From positions 1 to 64,000 of the forward strand of contig JASANG010004019.1 of assembly GCA_030248215.1 (NCBI GenBank): a stretch of 64,000 nucleotides of DNA. The letters run 5' to 3'. The DNA is from Enoplolaimus lenunculus (taxonomy: Eukaryota; Nematoda; Enoplea; Enoplida; Thoracostomopsidae). Below the pieces are notes generated by a model. That model had not been told where the DNA came from, did not search any database, and saw only the letters and a program-made list of their open reading frames with translations. Made by a program: the position numbers and the translations under genes. Shown here piece by piece: positions 56,240 through 64,000 of the stretch (the stretch's first letter is position 1; each line of letters starts with the position of its first letter).

Positions 56240-58443
56240 ATGTTTGACAGAACATGATATGCTACTGCACTTTTCATTGTGACGTTGGTCCATTATCTAA
56301 TGCCCCACTGTCCGTATAACTCATTTTTGCACTGATCCACTGTCTTCTTGTGTCCTGCTTATCTATCTAGATACTTAACTGCCGCAGTGTCATATCTTAC
56401 TGTTCTGCTATTCTATTGTCTCTAACACTCCTACTTATTTTAGGCGTGCACATGTTTAAGTGTAAATTTTGTGTTTGAAATGTTATGCGCTTTTCACAAA
56501 GATTTTGTCAGCGGGCCGTAACATTTTATGTTGAGAATAATAATTTTACGTGTGTTGCAAGTTTTCTTGTCCTACGAGAGAATTTCAACTAAAATTGAGT
56601 TTTGGGTTGTGTGTAATTGTTTGTATTGCGCGCTTTTATGTTGTCTTTGTATGTGCTGTGTGTAACATTTTTGATGTAATTTGTTATAGCACGACGCTAT
56701 CAAGTGTTGTTGTCACCGTTGACAAAATTATTGTTAATGGCGCATTATTGCTTTCGTTAAACTGCAACCACCAAAAGCAGAGCGTGACATCGATTTTTGA
56801 CACAACATAGTATGCAGATAGACTGTATATTGTATTATTTTTTCACTATCTGTTGCGCCACTTTTAAGCTAACCCATTGTTCTACTGATCCACTGCCTTA
56901 CTGGCATTCTGTTAATCCATCTTGTTACCTTACTACTGCCGCAGTGTTACATCATGCTGGTCTACTCCTGTCTAACTGCTGCATAATTGAGGCATGCTGA
57001 TTTTAGTGTAAATTGTATTTTTTGTATATATTGCGCTTTTCACAAAAATTTTGTCATTGTGCCTGTAATATTTTATGATGAGAACGCAAGCTTTACGTGT
57101 GTTGGGAGATTTGATGTCGTATGAGTGAAATTTGGAACAAAATTTGATTTGTGTGTTGTGTGTATTTGTTTTAGTTTTTTGTTTTTGTGTTACCTCTGTA
57201 TGTGTTGTCATGTTTTGCGTGGCATTTCTGAAATAATTTGTGATAGTCCTATGCAATTTCGCGTGTGTGGTACTGTTGACAAAATTATTGTGAACGGCGC
57301 ATAATTTTTCTCAGTAAAATAACAGAACCAGAGCGTGATATTGATGTTTGACAGAACATGATATGCTACTGCACTTTTCATTGTGACGTTGGTCCATTAT
57401 CTAATGCCCCACTGTCCGTATAACTCATTTTTGCACTGATCCACTGTCTTCTTGTGTCCTGCTTATCTATCTAGATACTTAACTGCCGCAGTGTCATATC
57501 TTACTGTTCTGCTATTCTATTGTCTCTAACACTCCTACTTATTTTAGGCGTGCACATGTTTAAGTGTAAATTTTGTGTTTGAAATGTTATGCGCTTTTCA
57601 CAAAGATTTTGTCAGCGGGCCGTAACATTTTATGTTGAGAATAATAATTTTACGTGTGTTGCAAGTTTTCTTGTCCTACGAGAGAATTTCAACTAAAATT
57701 GAGTTTTGGGTTGTGTGTAATTGTTTGTATTGCGCGCTTTTATGTTGTCTTTGTATGTGCTGTGTGTAACATTTTTGATGTAATTTGTTATAGCACGACG
57801 CTATCAAGTGTTGTTGTCACCGTTGACAAAATTATTGTTAATGGCGCATTATTGCTTTCGTTAAACTGCAACCACCAAAAGCAGAGCGTGACATCGATTT
57901 TTGACACAACATAGTATGCAGATAGACTGTATATTGTATTATTTTTTCACTATCTGTTGCGCCACTTTTAAGCTAACCCATTGTTCTACTGATCCACTGC
58001 CTTACTGGCATTCTGTTAATCCATCTTGTTACCTTACTACTGCCGCAGTGTTACATCATGCTGGTCTACTCCTGTCTAACTGCTGCATAATTGAGGCATG
58101 CTGATTTTAGTGTAAATTGTATTTTTTGTATATATTGCGCTTTTCACAAAAATTTTGTCATTGTGCCTGTAATATTTTATGATGAGAACGCAAGCTTTAC
58201 GTGTGTTGGGAGATTTGATGTCGTATGAGTGAAATTTGGAACAAAATTTGATTTGTGTGTTGTGTGTATTTGTTTTAGTTTTTTGTTTTTGTGTTACCTC
58301 TGTATGTGTTGTCATGTTTTGCGTGGCATTTCTGAAATAATTTGTGATAGTCCTATGCAATTTCGCGTGTGTGGTACTGTTGACAAAATTATTGTGAACG
58401 GCGCATAATTTTTCTCAGTAAAATAACAGAACCGGAGCGTGAT
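56240..58443 (+). repeat. Recent 1,104 bp tandem duplication within the satellite
   Basis: The A-B dimer beginning near 56240 is followed by a copy displaced by 1,104 bp with essentially no differences; landmark frames at 56550 and 57654 are identical. Very recent unequal exchange, or possibly an assembly artefact. Confidence 0.85.
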
Positions 58444-58445
58444 TG

Positions 58446-61400
58446 TATGCTGCCGCACTTTACATTGTAGCATTGGGCCATTTTCTACTGCCTCACTGTC
58501 CGTATAACTCATTTTTGCACTTATCCACTGTCTTGTCTCCTGCTTATCTATCTCGTTACTTTACTGCCGCAGTGTCATATTATCTTACTTTTCTACTCGT
58601 CTACTGCCTCTAACACTCATACATATTTTAGGCGTGCACATGTTTAAGTTTAAATTTTGTGTTTCAAATGTTATGCGCTTTTCAAAAAGATTTTGTCAGC
58701 GGGCCGTAACATTTTATGTTGAGAAAAAATTTTACGTGAGTTGCAAGTTTTCATGGTCTACGAGTGAATTTCAAGTAGAATTGAGTTTTGGGTTGTGTGT
58801 AATTGTTTGTATTGCACCCTTTTGTGTTGTCTTTGTATGTGCTGTGTGTAACATTTTTGATGTAATTTGTTATAGTATAACGCTATCACGTTGACACCGT
58901 TGGCGAAATTATTGTTAATGGTGCATTATTGTTTTCATTAAACTGCAACTACTAAAATCAGAGCGTGACATCGATTTTTACACAACATGGTATGCAGATA
59001 GACCGTATATTGTACTATTCTTCCACTATCTGTTGACCACTGTCAAGCATACCTATTGTTCTACTGATCCACTGCCTCACTGGCCCTCTGTTCCTCTATC
59101 TTTTTTACCTTTCTGCCACGGTGTTACATCTTGCTGTTCTACTTCTCTCTGTAACTCCTCATAAATAAAGAGTGGTCATTTTAGTGAAAATTGTATTTTT
59201 TGTATATTATGCGCTTTTCACAAAAAATTTTGTCATTGGACCTGTAATATTTTCATGATGAGACACAAGCTTTACGCGTGTTGGAAAATTTGATGTCGTA
59301 TGAGTGAAATTTGGAACAAAATTTGATTTGGCTGTTCTACTGTCTCTCTGTAACTCCTGCATAAATAAGGAGTGGTCGTTTTAGTAAAAATTGTATTTTT
59401 TGTATATTATGCGTTTTTCACAAAAAATTTTGTCATTGGACATGTAATATTTTCATGATGAGAACACAAGCTTTACGCGTGTTGGAAAATTTGATGTCGT
59501 ATGAGTGAAATTTGGAACAAAATTTGATTTGGCTGTTCTACTGTCTCTCTGTAACTCCTGCATAAATAAGGAGTGGTCATTTTAGTGAAAATTGTATTTT
59601 TTGTATATTATGCGTTCTTCACAAAAAATTTTGTCATTGGACCTGTAATATTTTCATGATGAGAACACAAGCTTTACGCGTGTTGGAAAATTTGATGTCG
59701 TATGAGTGAAATTTGGAACAAAATTTGATTTGTGTGTTGTGTGTATTTGTTTCAGTTGTTTGTTTTTGTGTTACCTCTGTATGCTTTGTCATGCTTTCGT
59801 GGTACTTCTAAAATGATTTGTGATAGCCCTATGCTATCTCCCGTGTGTGGTACTGGTGACAAAATTATTGTGAACTGCGCATTATTTTTCTCAGTAAAAT
59901 AACAGAACCAGAGCGTGATATTGATGTTTGACAGAACATGATATGCTACTGCACTTTTCATTGTGACGTTGGTCCATTATCTAATGCCCCACTGTCCGTA
60001 TAACTCATTTTTGCACTGATCCACTGTCTTCTTGTGTCCTGCTTATCTATCTAGATACTTAACTGCCGCAGTGTCATATCTTACTGTTCTGCTATTCTAT
60101 TGTCTCTAACACTCCTACTTATTTTAGGCGTGCGCATGTTTAAGTGTAAATTTTGTGTTTGAAATGTTATGCGCTTTTCACAAAGATTTTGTCAGCGGGC
60201 CGTAACATTTTATGTTGAGAATAATAATTTTACGTGTGTTGCAAGTTTTCTTGGCCTACGAGAGAATTTCAACTAAAATTGAGTTTTGGGTTGTGTGTAA
60301 TTGTTTGTATTGCGCGCTTTTATGTTGTCTTTGTATGTGCTGTGTGTAACATTTTTGATGTAATTTGTTATAGCACGACGCTATCAAGTGTTGTTGTCAC
60401 CGTTGACAAAATTATTGTTAATGGCGCATTATTGCTTTCGTTAAACTGCAACCACCAAAAGCAGAGCGTGACATCGATTTTTGACACAACATAGTATGCA
60501 GATAGACTGTATATTGTATTATTTTTTCACTATCTGTTGCGCCACTTTCAAGCTAACCCATTGTTCTACTGATCCACTGCCTTACTGGCATTCTGTTAAT
60601 CTATCTTGTTACCTTACTACTGCCGCAGTGTTACATCTTGCTGGTCTACTCCTGTCTAACTGCTGCATAATTGAGGCATGCTCATTTTAGTGTAAATTGT
60701 ATTTTTTATATATATTGCGCTTTTCACATAAATTTTGTCATTGCGCCTGTAATATTTTATGATGACAACGCAAGCTTTACGCGTGTTGGGAGATTTGATG
60801 TCGTATGAGTGAAATTTGGAACAAAATTTGATTTGTGCGTTGTGTGTATTTGTTTTAGTTGTTTGTTTTTGTGTTACCTCTGTATGTGTTGTCATGTTTT
60901 GCGTGGCACTTCTGAAATAATTTGTGATAGTTCTATGCAATTTCGCGTGTGTGGTACTGTTGACAAAATTATTGTGAACGGCGCATAATTTTTCTCAGTA
61001 AAATAACAGATCCGGAGCGTGATTGTATGCTACCGAACTTTACATTGTAGCATTGGGCCATTATCTACTGCACCACTGTCCGTATAACTCATTTTTGCAC
61101 TTATCCACTGTCTTGTCTCCTGCTTATCTATCCCGTTACTTTACTGCCGCAGTGTCTTATTATCTTACTTTTCTACTCGTCTACTGCCTCTAACACTCAT
61201 ACATATTTTAGGCGTGCACATGTTTAAGTTTAAATTTTGTGTTTCAAATGTTATGCGCTTTTCAAAAAGATTTTGTCAGCGGGCCGTAACATTTTATGTT
61301 GAGAAAAATTTTTACGTGAATTGCAAGTTTTCATGGTCTACGAGTGAATTTCAAGTAGAATTGAGTTTTGGGTTGTGTGTAATTGTTTGTATTGCACCCT

Positions 61401-63610
61401 TTTGTGTTGTCTTTGTATGTGCTGTGTGTAACATTTTTGATGTAATTTGTTATAGTATAACGCTATCACGTTGACACCGTTGGCGAAATTATTGTTAATG
61501 GTGCATTATTGTTTTCATTAAACTGCAACTACTAAAATCAGAGCGTGACATCGATTTTTGACACAACATGGTATGCAGATAGACCGTATATTGTACTATT
61601 CTTCCACTATCTGTTGACCACTGTCAAGCATACCTATTGTTCTACTGATCCACTGCCTCACTGGCCCTCTGTTCCTCTATCTTTTTTACCTTTCTGCCAC
61701 GGTGTTACATCTTGCTGTTCTACTGTCTCTCTGTAACTCCTGCATAAATAAAGAGTGGTCATTTTAGTGAAAATTGTATTTTTTGTATATTATGCGCTTT
61801 TCACAAAAAATTTTGTCATTGGACCTGTAATATTTTCATGATGAGAACACAAGCTTTACGCGTGTTGGAAAATTTGATGTCGTATGAGTGAAATTTGGAA
61901 CAAAATTTGATTTGGCTGTTCTACTGTCTCTCTGTAACTCCTGCATAAATAAGGAGTGGTCGTTTTAGTAAAAATTGTATTTTTTGTATATTATGCGTTT
62001 TTCACAAAAAATTTTGTCATTGGACATGTAATATTTTCATGATGAGAACACAAGCTTTACGCGTGTTGGAAAATTTGATGTCGTATGAGTGAAATTTGGA
62101 ACAAAATTTGATTTGGCTGTTCTACTGTCTCTCTGTAACTCCTGCATAAATAAGGAGTGGTCATTTTAGTGAAAATTGTATTTTTTGTATATTATGCGTT
62201 CTTCACAAAAAATTTTGTCATTGGACCTGTAATATTTTCATGATGAGAACACAAGCTTTACGCGTGTTGGAAAATTTGATGTCGTATGAGTGAAATTTGG
62301 AACAAAATTTGATTTGTGTGTTGTGTGTATTTGTTTCAGTTGTTTGTTTTTGTGTTACCTCTGTATGCTTTGTCATGCTTTCGTGGTACTTCTAAAATGA
62401 TTTGTGATAGCCCTATGCTATCTCCCGTGTGTGGTACTGGTGACAAAATTATTGTGAACTGCGCATTATTTTTCTCAGTAAAATAACAGAACCAGAGCGT
62501 GATATTGATGTTTGACAGAACATGATATGCTACTGCACTTTTCATTGTGACGTTGGTCCATTATCTAATGCCCCACTGTCCGTATAACTCATTTTTGCAC
62601 TGATCCACTGTCTTCTTGTGTCCTGCTTATCTATCTAGATACTTAACTGCCGCAGTGTCATATCTTACTGTTCTGCTATTCTATTGTCTCTAACACTCCT
62701 ACTTATTTTAAGCGTGCGCATGTTTAAGTGTAAATTTTGTGTTTGAAATGTTATGCGCTTTTCACAAAGATTTTGTCAGCGGGCCATAACATTTTATGTT
62801 GAGAATAATAATTTTACGTGTGTTGCAAGTTTTCTTGGCCTACGAGAGAATTTCAACTAAAATTGAGTTTTGGGTTATGTGTAATTGTTTGTATTGCGCG
62901 CTTTTATGTTGTCTTTGTATGTGCTGTGTGTAACATTTTTGATGTAATTTGTTATAGCACGACGCTATCAAGTGTTGTTGTCACCGTTGACAAAATTATT
63001 GTTAATGGCGCATTATTGCTTTCGTTAAACTGCAACCACCAAAAGCAGAGCGTGACATCGATTTTTGACACAACATAGTATGCAGATAGACTGTATATTG
63101 TATTATTTTTTCACTATCTGTTGCGCCACTTTCAAGCTAACCCATTGTTCTACTGATCCACTGCCTTACTGGCATTCTGTTAATCTATCTTGTTACCTTA
63201 CTACTGCCGCAGTGTTACATCTTGCTGGTCTACTCCTGTCTAACTGCTGCATAATTGAGGCATGCTCATTTTAGTGTAAATTGTATTTTTTGTATATATT
63301 GCGCTTTTCATAAAAATTTTGTCATTGTGCCTGTAATATTTTATGATGAGAACGCAAGCTTTTCGTGTGTTGGGAGATTTGATGTCGTATGAGTGAAATT
63401 TGGAACAAAATTTGATTTGTGTGTTGTGTGTATTTGTTTTAGTTTTTTGTTTTTGTGTTTGTTACCTCTGTATGTGTTGTCATGTTTTGCGTGGCATTTC
63501 TGAAATAATTTGTGATAGTTCTATGCAATTTCGCGTGTGGTACTGTTGACAAAATTATTGTGAACGGCGCATAATTTTTCTCAGTAAAATAACAGAACCG
63601 GAGCGTGATT
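58446..63610 (+). repeat. Two copies of a ~2.58 kb higher-order repeat
   Basis: Matching landmarks are offset by 2,580-2,585 bp (58446/61026/63611, 59752/62336, 60234/62818). Each copy includes three successive ~200 bp subrepeats (59133-59735 and 61714-62320) starting CTGTTCTACTGTCTCTCTG, flanked by A- and B-type monomers. A third copy starts at about 63611 and runs off the window. Confidence 0.88.
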
Positions 63611-64000
63611 GTATGCTGCCGCACTTTACATTGTAGCATTGGGCAATTTTCTACTGCCTCACTGTCCGTATAACTCATTTTTGCACTTATCCACTGTCTT
63701 GTCTCCTGCTTATCTATCCCGTTACTTTACTGCCGCAGTGTCATATTATCTTACTTTTCTACTCGTCTACTGCCTCTAACACTCATACATATTTTAGGCG
63801 TGCACATGTTTAAGTTTAAATTTTGTGTTTCAAATGTTATGCGCTTTTCAAAAAGATTTTGTCAGCGGGCCGTAACATTTTATGTTGAGAAAAAATTTTA
63901 CGTGAGTTGCAAGTTTTCATGGTCTACGAGTGAATTTCAAGTAGAATTGAGTTTTGGGTTGTGTGTAATTGTTTGTATTGCACCCTTTTGTGTTGTCTTT

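Larger units (their letters stand above)
51770..64000 (+). repeat. Complex satellite array, ~550 bp monomers
   Basis: The array is built from two related monomer types of about 550 bp. Both share, in order, a TTATGCGCTTTTCACAAA start, GTGAAATTT, a TTGTGTGT-rich stretch, GTTGACAAAATTATTGT plus GGCGCAT, then a pyrimidine-rich tail with CCACTGTC and CTACTGCC motifs. Type A has GCGGGCCGTAA and a GTGACATCGATTTTTGACA block; type B has TGATGTCGTATGAGTG and CAGTAAAATAACAGAACC. Left-edge copies (51.8-53 kb) are diverged, while those after 56 kb are nearly identical. Open frames recur only because copies are similar; single-base length differences shift them. The array continues past the window. Confidence 0.92.

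Overview
The window is AT-rich eukaryotic nuclear DNA. Short exons with GT-AG introns, recognisable animal-type cell-division genes, many small non-autonomous DNA transposons, tRNA-derived SINE-like repeats, a miniature LTR element primed by tRNA-Gln and a long satellite array all point to a non-vertebrate animal. The exact clade cannot be settled from sequence alone. Protein-coding content is low and confined to about 20-37 kb on the plus strand.

Layout. 1-2.04 kb is an element built of two ~640 bp inverted arms. 2.05-2.2 kb carries a cluster of CCAAT boxes, and 3.0-3.9 kb a diverged ~175 bp tandem repeat. 5.5-9.7 kb holds several miniature transposons, including a CpG-rich one and one made of C-runs and hairpins with 5 bp target duplications. 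10.0-14.6 kb is a large imperfect palindrome; its right arm carries an 842 bp terminal-repeat retrotransposon in miniature (TRIM) whose LTRs each hold two tRNA-like sequences. The left arm preserves the empty insertion site. 14.6-20.0 kb is a thicket of hAT-like MITEs, two with 8 bp target duplications.

Genes. 20.2-23.9 kb encodes a 9-exon, phase-consistent PRC1/Ase1/MAP65-type microtubule bundler with an unexpected C-terminal zinc-finger-like exon. It is followed by exons matching only the N-terminal region of MutS homolog MSH6 (about 24.2-28.1 kb), then by many exons of the condensin subunit CAP-G/NCAPG (about 30.8-37.2 kb). The NCAPG copy has in-frame stops and frame breaks and a duplicated 5' block, so it reads as a pseudogene unless the assembly is wrong. 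PRC1 (midzone), MSH6 (mismatch repair) and NCAPG (condensin) all serve chromosome maintenance or division, but the sequence does not show them to be co-regulated.

37.5-51 kb is repeats: local duplications, a 9 bp minisatellite, a second copy of the hairpin/G-run MITE in opposite orientation, and tandem blocks. From about 51.8 kb to the end runs a satellite of ~550 bp related monomers arranged as ~1.1 kb dimers and a ~2.58 kb higher-order unit. It is diverged at its left edge and nearly identical toward the right.
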